This document shows positions 16,713 to 24,178 of a stretch of 27,502 bases of DNA, piece by piece. The stretch spans positions 1 through 27,502 of the forward strand of contig DJWN01000008.1 in the NCBI GenBank assembly GCA_002440975.1. Direction: 5' to 3'. Origin of the DNA: Bacteroidales bacterium UBA6229 (GTDB lineage: Bacteria; Bacteroidota; Bacteroidia; Bacteroidales; F082). The notes below the pieces were generated by a model. It saw nothing but the letters and a program-made list of their open reading frames with translations. It was not told the origin of the DNA and made no database searches. Position 1 is the stretch's first letter, and each line of letters starts with the position of its first letter. Position numbers and translations under genes: made by a program.

Positions 16713-17996
16713 CTACATTTTCCTAAACCGTATTTTTCTTAAAAGCATCAAATCCTCCTTAGTAATCAAAAACGATTTGAAAGCGGTTTGGGTAATTCTT
16801 TTAAATACCACCAATTGATAAATCACTGCTGCTGCATAAGCCAAGGATGCACTTAAGCCTGCACCAATCAATCCGTAAGCCGGAATAAGCAGTATTAATG
16901 CCGGAACCGTTACAGCTAGTCCGCTTAATGAGGCAATCAGATTGTATCTGGGCTGCCCGGTGCCCGAAAAATAATGGCTGAATATGGTGTTGGCTGCCAG
17001 GGCAATAACGCCAGGAGCCAAACTGATGATGACAATTTTTATCTCGCCAAATTCCTTGCTGAAAACCCATTCGAATACCACTTGTGGGATGGCTATTAAA
17101 ACTAAAAGTGCCAAGGCTGTTAGGCCAACTGCAAATTTCAGCAGCACAATACTTAGTCTGGCACTGGCCTGATCGTCTTTTGAATTGCTGATTTCGGAAA
17201 ATTGCACCAGCGAGATGCTCTGACCTATCAAACGCAGTCCTTCCGAAAGTTGTACGCCTGAGTTGTAAATACCTACCGAACCAATCCCGCTCAGGCTTTT
17301 CAGAAAGTAATAGCTGAGTCGCTTATTGATCATGTGGGCAATGCTCGAAAGCTGCGTCATGCTGCCATAGTTAAGGATGATTCGTGGTGTTGCTATTGCA
17401 TTGGGGCCGTTCCTTTCCTTGAAAAATGGAGCCAGTATCAGCCATCCCGTCATTGCAGGGACAGCATAAGCCACATACAACGCATAAATAAAAGCTCTTT
17501 CGTCTTTCAGCTGCATGAGATAGACAAAACCAGTAAAACTCAGCAGTTGCAGGCCAAATTGCAAAACGAACAGACTGTTAAATGCTGTGATCTTTTTCTT
17601 GCCCAACAATACATTCATATTAATGCCATGCAGGGCGTTGATCAGCGAGAGAGCCAGAATATGCAGCCCATAACCTTGCGGGATGACGAGCTGATAAATC
17701 TCCGGAAAAAATGACAACAACCCAAAAATCAAAGTGGTGAATGCGATTACCAGCAGCATCCAACTGTAAGAAATTTTTATCAAACTCTTCAAGCTGTAGC
17801 GCGAGCTGAAATAGACAAGACCACTGCCAGCCATTAGTTCTATTACCAGCAAAATGAGGGTGATGTCGAGCAGGATGATGCCGGCAGTTCCCCAGGCTGC
17901 TTTGCCCAGTTCGTTGGTGGCAATCCACAGTATCACTATGCCACTAAAGGCATTGAGAAGGCGTGTGCCGGTTGTGCTGAGGATTTTGTGCAGCAT
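16713..17996 (-). CDS. MOP-superfamily flippase (polysaccharide/oligosaccharide exporter)
   Basis: A 427-residue polytopic inner-membrane protein, hydrophobic through most of its length with roughly 12-14 helices. It starts MLHKILSTTGTRLLNAFSGIVILWIAT and shows the Wzx/MATE-like arrangement of two helical bundles, with a basic cytoplasmic loop around INKRLSYYFLKSLSGIGSVGIYNSGVQ (about residues 223-250). The YYFL...G...G.Y....L pattern is common in lipid-linked oligosaccharide flippases. Its ATG overlaps the stop of the upstream formyltransferase-like gene by one base (TGATG), so translation is probably coupled. The substrate is likely a lipid-linked glycan made with that partner. No glycosyltransferase is in the window, so the full pathway is not visible. 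Confidence 0.85.
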   Translation of the reverse strand: MLHKILSTTGTRLLNAFSGIVILWIATNELGKAAWGTAGIILLDITLILLVIELMAGSGLVYFSSRYSLKSLIKISYSWMLLVIAFTTLIFGLLSFFPEIYQLVIPQGYGLHILALSLINALHGINMNVLLGKKKITAFNSLFVLQFGLQLLSFTGFVYLMQLKDERAFIYALYVAYAVPAMTGWLILAPFFKERNGPNAIATPRIILNYGSMTQLSSIAHMINKRLSYYFLKSLSGIGSVGIYNSGVQLSEGLRLIGQSISLVQFSEISNSKDDQASARLSIVLLKFAVGLTALALLVLIAIPQVVFEWVFSKEFGEIKIVIISLAPGVIALAANTIFSHYFSGTGQPRYNLIASLSGLAVTVPALILLIPAYGLIGAGLSASLAYAAAVIYQLVVFKRITQTAFKSFLITKEDLMLLRKIRFRKM

Positions 17997-19678
17997 CAGT
18001 CAATTTTATTTAGTTTGAGTTTGAGCTGATTCCAAAAGCCGGCAAGCGTAAAGGTGAATCGTTTTCCATCAATCACGGTATATTCTTGATTTCCGTTCAG
18101 ACTGTGAAGGCCTTTATTGTAGGCATATACTGGTAATGGCATGATACGTTTAACGGGCTTTTCCTCAAAATGTTGCGGGCTCAGGCGGACAATCTCATTG
18201 AGTACAACAGCCCTTCCGTAATGCAAAGTGCAATCCTGTGCCGGGCGAAAAAGCTTTTCTCCTAGCTGAATAAAATTCCCTGCAGGACGTGAGGACCGGA
18301 TATCGGTTTTTACCGGATTATTGGCATGGGGTACGAAAGGCTCAAAAGGATTATTGGCGTGATAGCAATACAAATGCACGCTGGGCAGATTTTTCTGCGT
18401 AAAGAAAAGGTACCAGCGATCCTCATAGTTAATCAATGCAGGGTCAACTACGGCCATGTCTTTTAGCAGCGTTTTTACTTTTTGCAACTTACGGGTTTTC
18501 ACATCAAAGCGATACAGATTCAAGGTATTGGCACTGTAACTCTCTGGCAGGCAATAGAGTGCATCTTCATATACAAACATAAAAGGAAACGAGAGATGGT
18601 GCGGCTCTTCCAAAACCGTGTGATAGTTTTTAAAATCTTCTGATTTAAGTGCACAGGCCAGCACTGCTTTTCCTTTGCGATAGTCATATTGCTCGAAGAA
18701 TACATAGGTTTCATCTTGAAAATCTATCACAAAAGGATCAGCCAGATAAGTGGTCGGAGCAGGTTTTGAAAACCAGCTAATGTTTTTGAGGTAGCCTTCA
18801 GGCTTTTCAACAACGGCCTTTATGGGAGCATTAATTAATCCGATGTTCCAGTCTTCCTGAAAAAACAAGTCATTGAGATGAAAACCTACACGACGAAAAA
18901 AGGCCGAAAGGAAATAGCGTATCATTTGCATATTGCCGGGTGGATGCTTGATAGCAGCCTGCGATTGCGATACTTCTGGCTCAAAATCAGGGTTGAGGAA
19001 CAAATCTCTGCAGCTTTGAAGGGGCAATCGTGCACTTTCGAAGTAAAGCTGATCCAGATGGGCTGCATAAGAATGCCTGATCACCTTATAAAACTGTCTT
19101 CTCAATATCAGACCTTTGTCTAATTCCTTCGTCAGTTTTTGCAAGATAACGCCATTGTATTCGTGGCCCTGCATAAATTCCCAAAAACCCGGAGGACCAC
19201 CACGTATCACACGCTCATCATCATGATGAAACGACCACACTCCGTATCGGGCAGCTTCCAGTATTTCGCCTTTGATGATGTTGAATCCAAAGCGTAACAA
19301 AAAATCCAGTTTTTGAGATTGAATTTGGCTGATATCAGCAGGTGAAAAATAGTTGGAAAGTCCTTTTTTCAGGGGTTTGCAATACAGTTTTTCGATGGGT
19401 TCAACTTCCTCACTGATATCCGTTGTGGTTTTGCTTTTAGGCTTAAAGCCATACCTGTTCCATAGCCTGAACAACAAATTTTTGTAAGGATAGGAGCGCA
19501 TTCGCTTAAAAAAGCCAGGCGGTGGGGCAGGGGTTTCGGCATTGATTACAATCAGTGCCAGCTGAATGCCATTATCCCGCAACTCTCTGATCGTCTCCGC
19601 CTGCCAGCACTCCAATTGCAAGCTGTTGCACAGGAGTCCGAAGCGTAATTCGTTTGGCCTTTTCGCTGAAGTTTCCAT
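17996..19678 (-). CDS. Formyltransferase-like domain fused to GIPC-transferase-like beta-propeller
   Basis: A 560-residue, apparently cytoplasmic two-domain protein. Residues about 12-205 resemble the methionyl-tRNA formyltransferase fold. The stretch YGVWSFHHDDERVIRGGPPG...GVILQKLTKELDKGLIL (145-192) aligns without gaps to the family's INVHGSLLPRWRG...GLDTGD region as I recall it. In that alignment the catalytic His is kept (H151), but the Asn becomes Ser (S149) and the Asp becomes Leu (L190). Residues about 275-555 look like a five-bladed propeller of the glucosamine inositolphosphorylceramide transferase N-terminal type, with LADPFVIDFQDETYVFFE, YCLPES, VVDPALINYEDRWYLFF and RPAQDC. The coupled flippase downstream suggests glycan or lipid-carrier work. 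The reaction is unknown. Confidence 0.8.
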   Translation of the reverse strand: METSAKRPNELRFGLLCNSLQLECWQAETIRELRDNGIQLALIVINAETPAPPPGFFKRMRSYPYKNLLFRLWNRYGFKPKSKTTTDISEEVEPIEKLYCKPLKKGLSNYFSPADISQIQSQKLDFLLRFGFNIIKGEILEAARYGVWSFHHDDERVIRGGPPGFWEFMQGHEYNGVILQKLTKELDKGLILRRQFYKVIRHSYAAHLDQLYFESARLPLQSCRDLFLNPDFEPEVSQSQAAIKHPPGNMQMIRYFLSAFFRRVGFHLNDLFFQEDWNIGLINAPIKAVVEKPEGYLKNISWFSKPAPTTYLADPFVIDFQDETYVFFEQYDYRKGKAVLACALKSEDFKNYHTVLEEPHHLSFPFMFVYEDALYCLPESYSANTLNLYRFDVKTRKLQKVKTLLKDMAVVDPALINYEDRWYLFFTQKNLPSVHLYCYHANNPFEPFVPHANNPVKTDIRSSRPAGNFIQLGEKLFRPAQDCTLHYGRAVVLNEIVRLSPQHFEEKPVKRIMPLPVYAYNKGLHSLNGNQEYTVIDGKRFTFTLAGFWNQLKLKLNKID

Positions 19679-19697
19679 CCTATTTTATGTTGTTGAG

Positions 19698-19705
19698 CAA
19701 AAGTA
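19698..19705 (-). promoter_or_regulatory. -7 promoter element of the formyltransferase-like/flippase operon
   Basis: On the minus strand TACTTTTG matches TAnnTTTG exactly, 19 bases upstream of the start codon. No TTTG was found at the standard -33 distance. Confidence 0.45.
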
Positions 19706-19898
19706 ACAATCTTTGGGGATTGCAGCTGCCAAACAGAGCGATTAGCGGTAAACAGGATTTAGACTGTTGAGGTGATTGCATATATCAATCATGAAAGACT
19801 GAATACGAAAACATAATTAAAAACGTCTATTTTATAGTTGCCTCCTAATTAAAAATATTATACTTACCATTGCAAAGCCATAAAAATAGACGGATTAG

Positions 19899-19906
19899 TA
19901 AATTTG
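19899..19906 (+). promoter_or_regulatory. -7 promoter element in the AT-rich gap
   Basis: TAAATTTG matches TAnnTTTG exactly. The -33 region is weak (a TTG at 26 bases, too far). Transcription from here would start near 19913 and run towards the bacteriocin-like gene. Confidence 0.35.
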
Positions 19907-19917
19907 CCACATTAAAA

Positions 19918-20019
19918 ATGAATCAACAGGTAAAAAAAAATTTGCTTTTTCAAAAAGATGTTTTTATTTTCGAAGCTGAAAAACAAAGCCATGAAATCAG
20001 CCAACTCTTGCCCATTTAG
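19918..20019 (+). CDS. Possible 33-residue peptide, doubtful
   Basis: A short frame from ATG 19918 to TAG 20019, encoding a mixed-charge 33-residue peptide beginning MNQQVKKNLLFQKD. It starts 11 bases after a perfect -7 element, so a near-leaderless message is possible. No family resemblance is seen, and a longer frame overlaps it from 19958. It could be chance. Confidence 0.18.
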   Translation: MNQQVKKNLLFQKDVFIFEAEKQSHEISQLLPI

Positions 20020-20190
20020 TTTATATACCCCAAACAAATTGTTTGTCAGGCTGGTTGATTGTTTGATTAATTTAATTTGTTACACTGATATACAGGCTAT
20101 TATCACCCCCCCCCCATCTTGCAAATGTCAGGTTGAAGGGGCTTGCAGGAATAAATTGGCAGTTTGCTGGCTACTATCATGCTCACGCCC

Positions 20191-20231
20191 TTTTGTTGCG
20201 CAATCAGTTTGTGCCTTGTTGCACAACAAAA
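20191..20231. repeat. Hairpin-forming inverted repeat (13-base arms, one mismatch)
   Basis: TTTTGTTGCGCAA (20191-20203) faces TTGCACAACAAAA (20219-20231) across a 15-base loop with a single mismatched pair. It is followed by ATATCTTTT, so it could end a short transcript begun near 19913, or act as a structured leader element upstream of the bacteriocin-like gene. Confidence 0.45.
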
Positions 20232-20357
20232 TATATCTTTTGGTTGAGGAAGAATAAGTTCGATTGAATTTGGCTATCACAATATAATTTGTGGTAGTTG
20301 AATTTAAAATTCCATATTTTAGTTTCATTTATACATCAACCGAAAAAATTAGATATT

Positions 20358-21059
20358 ATGAAAAAAATATTAATACCAATAGTAATAATTTCAGTTATGC
20401 TATTATTGAGTTGTACAAAACAAGAGAAAATCTATAGCTGTGATTCAGAATTAAATGAATGGGCAGCAAAGCATAGCAATGATTTTCATGGAATAACTCG
20501 CACTCAGCTTGCCACTCTACCACCTTCAATTCAAAAAGCTATATATCGAACACTTACCGGATCAGAGAAATATGATCTATGGATGGAGAAACTTAATATT
20601 ATAAAAAACAACACATTACACTCTGATTTAAATAGTGAGATTGGTGTTTTAATAGAGAAAATGGATGTAGATTGGTATGAAAGAGATTTGCGGGAAAGTT
20701 TAGATGCGAATGACTCAATTTTTCTATTTAACTGGGAAAATCAAGTATTGACTTCTGGAAAAATGGATTCAACAGATTACATCATTAATTTTTGTACTTT
20801 AATGACAGCGAATGAAATAGACATTTTATTGAATAGAAGTGAAAGTCTTGATCATTCTTGGATTACTGATTTTGATATACCAACCACAAACTCATTTAAG
20901 GAGTCCGCACCTCAGGATTGTAGTTGTTTATATGATATTTATTGTAATATTTTTCTTGCAGATGATTGTCGTCATGGTGGTTGTACAAAGGTAAGAGATT
21001 GTGGACTTGTTGGTGGTTCAGTGTGTAAAGGATTGTGTCCTGAAGAGATAATTGATTAA
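20358..21059 (+). CDS. Fulvocin C-related bacteriocin-like lipoprotein precursor
   Basis: A 233-residue precursor. Residues 1-19 are a lipoprotein signal with lipobox LLSC (C19). A charged helical middle section (about 25-180) includes NEWAAKHSNDFHGITRTQL. The last 46 residues hold eight cysteines (C188, C190, C196, C204, C209, C215, C223, C227) in the order CSC-x5-C-x7-C-x4-C-x5-CG...C-x3-C. This spacing matches my recollection of fulvocin C, a 45-residue Myxococcus fulvus bacteriocin with four disulfides, and of the Bacteroidota proteins annotated as fulvocin C-related. I start at 20358, where the lipoprotein signal begins. Composition is clearly AT-richer than the flanking operons. Whether the C-terminus is cut off as an active peptide, or stays on a lipoprotein with another role, is not known. 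Confidence 0.75.
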   Translation: MKKILIPIVIISVMLLLSCTKQEKIYSCDSELNEWAAKHSNDFHGITRTQLATLPPSIQKAIYRTLTGSEKYDLWMEKLNIIKNNTLHSDLNSEIGVLIEKMDVDWYERDLRESLDANDSIFLFNWENQVLTSGKMDSTDYIINFCTLMTANEIDILLNRSESLDHSWITDFDIPTTNSFKESAPQDCSCLYDIYCNIFLADDCRHGGCTKVRDCGLVGGSVCKGLCPEEIID

Positions 21060-21151
21060 TCATCTATGCATTTTTTTTAAAAATGAAAGGCAGGCTTTTT
21101 TTTTTGATCATCTTTACCTTAAATAGCAATTTTCTCTTAATATGAATTTGT

Positions 21152-22315
21152 ATGCTTTCAAAAATACGATTTCTGGTACTTATTGAAATTTTTCTGGTTT
21201 TTTTATACATCGCAGTATTGAGTACCAGAAACTATGATAGAGTAATACAAGTTTCAGTTATTCTTGGAATTAGCCTTGGATATTACACTTATTCGCCACG
21301 CAAGTTTTTTAAAGGTCTTCATCTAAAAGGTTTTGGAATATTTATGCCTCTTTTAGCGATAATTGCAGCGAACTTCCTAAATTATATTAGATTGAATGGA
21401 GTGACTATAACTGTAATATCCTTGGCCTTTTACATGCCTTATCTTCTTGGGTTTGTACTGGTTAAACTCAATCTCAACAAAGGAATTAAAAATGCCATTT
21501 TGTTTGGTGTATTGTTGGTGTTTTTATCAGCAATAACTAGAAAGCTTAATCATGGCACATCAGCATCCTTTACGATTTTACTGAGTATATTGGGATCATT
21601 CATTCTTAGCAGAAACTCTAATGACCGGCTGTTGAGAGATCAATTGGTGTTTGTTAATGTATATTTGCTTATCATTTTAATACTGAGTAGTTATCCAGAA
21701 GTCTTTCAGTTTGCTTTTCTGATTATTTTTGTTTTTCTTTCAGCAATCACTGTTTTTCATATCAATCGATCTACAATTAATACAAAAAGCAAACTAATAC
21801 GAATATCCTTATTCGCTGTTTTATTTATGATTGTCGGTTGGTTTGGACAGGAGAATTATGAAACCTGGTTTAATGCGAAACTTGATAATGAATCCATACA
21901 AGAAAAAGTAGATTATACTTTTTTGACGACTGAGAATGTGCGCATCAGCTCCATAGACTCAGCTGACAGAAAAATTATCGTCCTCTTTTGGTCGGAGGCT
22001 TGTGCCAGCTGTAAAGAAGAATTTCCATATTTTTCAGAGCTTGCTACAAAGTATGAAAACGATTCTTCTAAAATATTCTTAGCAGCGTATCTGTCATTAA
22101 AGGAGGATGATACGGCATATTTTAATCAAATCACAGCACAACCCTTTAACTTTTATTGGGGCAGGGCAGCGAATAGTGAAATTCTCATGAAACAATTAAA
22201 AATGAAAGGAGTGCCGCATCAGACAATTATTGATGAGCAAAATTACGCTATCTATAATGGCCGCGTTAGTAATCGCCCCTGGATATGGGTGAACAGACCT
22301 TCGGGTTTTTTTTAG
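21152..22315 (+). CDS. Nine-helix membrane protein with C-terminal thioredoxin (TlpA/ResA-like) domain
   Basis: A 387-residue inner-membrane protein. Residues 1-235 contain about nine hydrophobic helices (near 7-24, 32-47, 60-78, 84-104, 113-128, 137-152, 165-180, 184-202, 216-233). The C-terminal 135 residues form a thioredoxin fold. Strand KIIVLFW is followed by SEACASCKEEF, with the redox pair C284/C287, and the cis-Pro loop is GVPHQTII (P355). With nine helices, one end of the domain would lie in the periplasm, where it could reduce, form or shuffle disulfides. It lies 92 bases after the eight-cysteine bacteriocin-like gene, on the same strand and with the same AT-rich composition. A dedicated disulfide partner is the natural inference. 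The helical part is not a family I recognise; it is not evidently DsbD or VKOR. Confidence 0.8.
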   Translation: MLSKIRFLVLIEIFLVFLYIAVLSTRNYDRVIQVSVILGISLGYYTYSPRKFFKGLHLKGFGIFMPLLAIIAANFLNYIRLNGVTITVISLAFYMPYLLGFVLVKLNLNKGIKNAILFGVLLVFLSAITRKLNHGTSASFTILLSILGSFILSRNSNDRLLRDQLVFVNVYLLIILILSSYPEVFQFAFLIIFVFLSAITVFHINRSTINTKSKLIRISLFAVLFMIVGWFGQENYETWFNAKLDNESIQEKVDYTFLTTENVRISSIDSADRKIIVLFWSEACASCKEEFPYFSELATKYENDSSKIFLAAYLSLKEDDTAYFNQITAQPFNFYWGRAANSEILMKQLKMKGVPHQTIIDEQNYAIYNGRVSNRPWIWVNRPSGFF

Positions 22316-22672
22316 TTTTTATTGTTTAGTTTTCCCTGATGCTTGTTCTAGCTTCTAACAAGAATAAGAATATCAGGGAGTTAAAATTTCTCCCGAAATG
22401 TAAGTTTCAATCAGGAATACGATGTCCGGAGCGAACAAGATGAAGGAAGCCCGTCTATGTGTGATCCGTATCCCAAAAAATCATTACACACACTAATTTC
22501 CCTTTTACAAAACAAGATCTTATTGATAAGAATTGATTATTTTTGAAGCATGAGCTGATAGGCTTTGTCCAACCTTTTAATGATAAGTAAATATGAGTGT
22601 TTTTTTTGCTGACTTTGATTGATAGTTATGATTATCTATTCAATCTTTCACGCTAACAAAATGCAAGTGCTG
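22316..22672. other. AT-rich gap between the bacteriocin-like pair and the metal-uptake operon
   Basis: About 357 bases between convergent transcription units. A nested hairpin lies at 22333-22379 (TCCCTGAT / ATCAGGGA outside, CTTGTT / AACAAG inside). No T tract follows on either strand, so its role as terminator is doubtful. No believable ORF or RNA gene was seen in the rest. Confidence 0.55.
22333..22379. repeat. Nested inverted repeat after the thioredoxin gene
   Basis: Eight perfectly paired bases at 22333-22340 and 22372-22379, with a second six-base stem inside. It begins 17 bases past the stop codon. It may protect or end the upstream message, but it lacks a U tract. Confidence 0.45.
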
Positions 22673-23164
22673 TTACCGATGCAGCAGCTTAATGCTTAGT
22701 CCTTTCTGATTTGACCAGCCTTCGTGATCGGTGAGGCTGATAAAGAAATGATAATCTCCCTCATCAAACAGCCCGCTGGCATTGCCGGCCGTAATATTGA
22801 CCGAAAGATTGGTTTCATATGTTTGCAGACCTTCCGGAATAAGGTAATCTTCGATAAAAAGGAAAGGATTCATGGGTTCTTTTACAGGGTCGAGGGTGCA
22901 GTCAGTAACTTCGGTACTGTGCGAGTGATGATCGAAATTGTTGTGAATATCAATGCTGTACGATCCCAGCTTTTGATTATCAGTGAAACGAACCTTGAGG
23001 GTGAAAGCTTCACCAAAATACAAGGTATCGCAATTCGTAGGAAAGGCTGTAGTTCCGCTTAAATCTATTACTGGTTTTTCTTTGTCTGCTTCTTCTTCTT
23101 TCTGACAAGCTGTAAAAATGAGAAGTAAAGAAAATGTTATTACTGAAATTCTGATTGTTTTCAT
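22673..23164 (-). CDS. DUF4625 lipoprotein, short
   Basis: A 163-residue lipoprotein: signal peptide to lipobox FTAC (C20), then an acidic linker and a DUF4625-type domain. Family landmarks are KPVIDLSGTTAFPTNCDTLYFGE, LGSYSIDIHNNFDHHSHS (five His in the segment), NPFLF, and GDYHFFISLTDHEGWSNQKGLSIKLL. The clustered histidines suggest metal binding at the cell surface or periplasm. It is the last gene of the operon, 105 bases after a longer relative with the same domain type. DUF4625 itself has no established biochemical function; zinc capture or hand-over is inferred from the Fur-type regulator and receptor in the operon. Confidence 0.88.
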   Translation of the reverse strand: MKTIRISVITFSLLLIFTACQKEEEADKEKPVIDLSGTTAFPTNCDTLYFGEAFTLKVRFTDNQKLGSYSIDIHNNFDHHSHSTEVTDCTLDPVKEPMNPFLFIEDYLIPEGLQTYETNLSVNITAGNASGLFDEGDYHFFISLTDHEGWSNQKGLSIKLLHR

Positions 23165-23269
23165 GTGTTAAAACTTAGTTTTGAAAGGTTATTTGTTAGT
23201 TTGAGGCTGAGGTCAAGGTTGATACAATTTCTCTCTCAACCTACACCTCAACCTCTTGAGTTGGCATAT

Positions 23270-24130
23270 CTACTCTACATTAATTTCGATGGGATAATGC
23301 ATGGAATAGGCCCAGTTGCCACCAAAAGCATCTTTTACTTTCACAAGTATATAATAGTTGGCAGATTGCCATGCGATATCACCTGTAATGGGTTTAGGCT
23401 CACTATTATTATCAAGCTCTGCTCCTACAGTAATTTCAGCAGAAAAATTATGTGAGGTAGTGCTTTCGAAATCGTGTGTATGAAGTAAAGTAAGAGTATT
23501 GGTAGCATTTACAGCTCCATCTTCCAGGTTTTGATCAGCTCTGACCAAGCCTACATACAATCCGCCAAGGGCTTTGTCGTCGCTTACAAGTCCTGAAATG
23601 CTAATAGTTGATCCTGAGCTGAAAACTTTGTTTGCTTCCGGAGCATTTGTTATGGATAGTTCTGGTGCTACATCATCAGGAGGAGTCATTACGTGAAGCT
23701 CCATTTCTGCGACAGTTTGTTGTCCATCGCGATCGGTTACTGCAAAATGAAAATGGTAATGTCCGGTGTCGGCATGCATAGGCACATCAAGGTGCTTGTG
23801 AAAAGTGGTGTTGATAAGGCCTGAGAACTCAGTATAAATCGTATCCACTTCCCATTCGCCTTCGTCAAGGATCACTGTTATTACCTTGTGTTCATGCTCT
23901 CCTTCCGGATGTATTTCAACTTCTATTTTGTCAATTTTTGCTTCAGCTACTATTTCAGCCTCAATGTGTAAATCGCTGCCTATGTAAGCAACTCCGCTGT
24001 TTTCATAGCCTAACTCAGTCAGATTGATAACAGGTTTTGGATTAGTGTTGTCGTCATCGTCTTTTTGGCAGGAAGTAAAGATAACACCTGCTGCAAACAG
24101 GAGGCTAAGCATGATTGTTTTAGTTTTCAT
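23270..24130 (-). CDS. DUF4625 lipoprotein, long (two beta domains)
   Basis: A 286-residue lipoprotein with lipobox TSCQ (C21) and an Asp-rich linker (KDDDDN). The first beta-sandwich domain (about 32-150) is His-rich: HPEGEHEHK, HKHLDVPMHADTGHYHFHF. The second (about 155-285) is bacterial Ig-like, with PELSITNAP, GLVSDDKALGGLYV and another LLHTHDFESTTSHNF cluster. The domain style and GHYHFHF...DRDG pattern match DUF4625. It lies 48 bases after the ZnuD-like receptor gene and is probably surface- or periplasm-exposed. The number of histidines makes a zinc- or other metal-binding role likely, though unproven. Confidence 0.88.
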   Translation of the reverse strand: MKTKTIMLSLLFAAGVIFTSCQKDDDDNTNPKPVINLTELGYENSGVAYIGSDLHIEAEIVAEAKIDKIEVEIHPEGEHEHKVITVILDEGEWEVDTIYTEFSGLINTTFHKHLDVPMHADTGHYHFHFAVTDRDGQQTVAEMELHVMTPPDDVAPELSITNAPEANKVFSSGSTISISGLVSDDKALGGLYVGLVRADQNLEDGAVNATNTLTLLHTHDFESTTSHNFSAEITVGAELDNNSEPKPITGDIAWQSANYYILVKVKDAFGGNWAYSMHYPIEINVE

Positions 24131-24178
24131 GGTGTTAATTTTTAAGTGTTTAGATAAATAATATTTGAATTGATTTCA

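Larger units (their letters stand above)
19679..20357. other. AT-rich gap upstream of the bacteriocin-like gene
   Basis: About 680 bases without a confident gene. It holds the promoter of the minus-strand flippase operon, a TGATTG-N7-CAATCA repeat (19773-19791), a CGTCTATTTT / AAAATAGACG inverted repeat (19824-19892), a perfect TAAATTTG element (19899-19906), a possible 33-residue ORF, a run of nine C residues (20106-20114) and a 13-base-arm hairpin (20191-20231). The mix of short repeats and broken-looking reading frames suggests an accessory or decayed segment. Confidence 0.6.

Noticed and set aside
19773..19791. Operator TGATTG-N7-CAATCA for the flippase operon
   Set aside because: Six-base arms in AT-rich DNA, about 95 bases from the start codon, are too weak to call without comparison.
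19824..19892. Small insertion element bounded by CGTCTATTTT inverted repeats
   Set aside because: The arms are only ten AT-rich bases, no target-site duplication is visible, and no second copy occurs in the window.
20191..20231. Integron attC site
   Set aside because: The hairpin lacks proper GTTRRRY and RYYYAAC core sites, and no integrase gene is present.
19958..20257. A 99-residue Cys-containing frame crossing the C run
   Set aside because: No family resemblance, it contains low-complexity stretches and hairpin sequence, and it competes with another frame; probably chance.
22333..22379. Rho-independent terminator of the bacteriocin-like operon
   Set aside because: The stem is good, but no U tract follows on either strand; kept only as a repeat.
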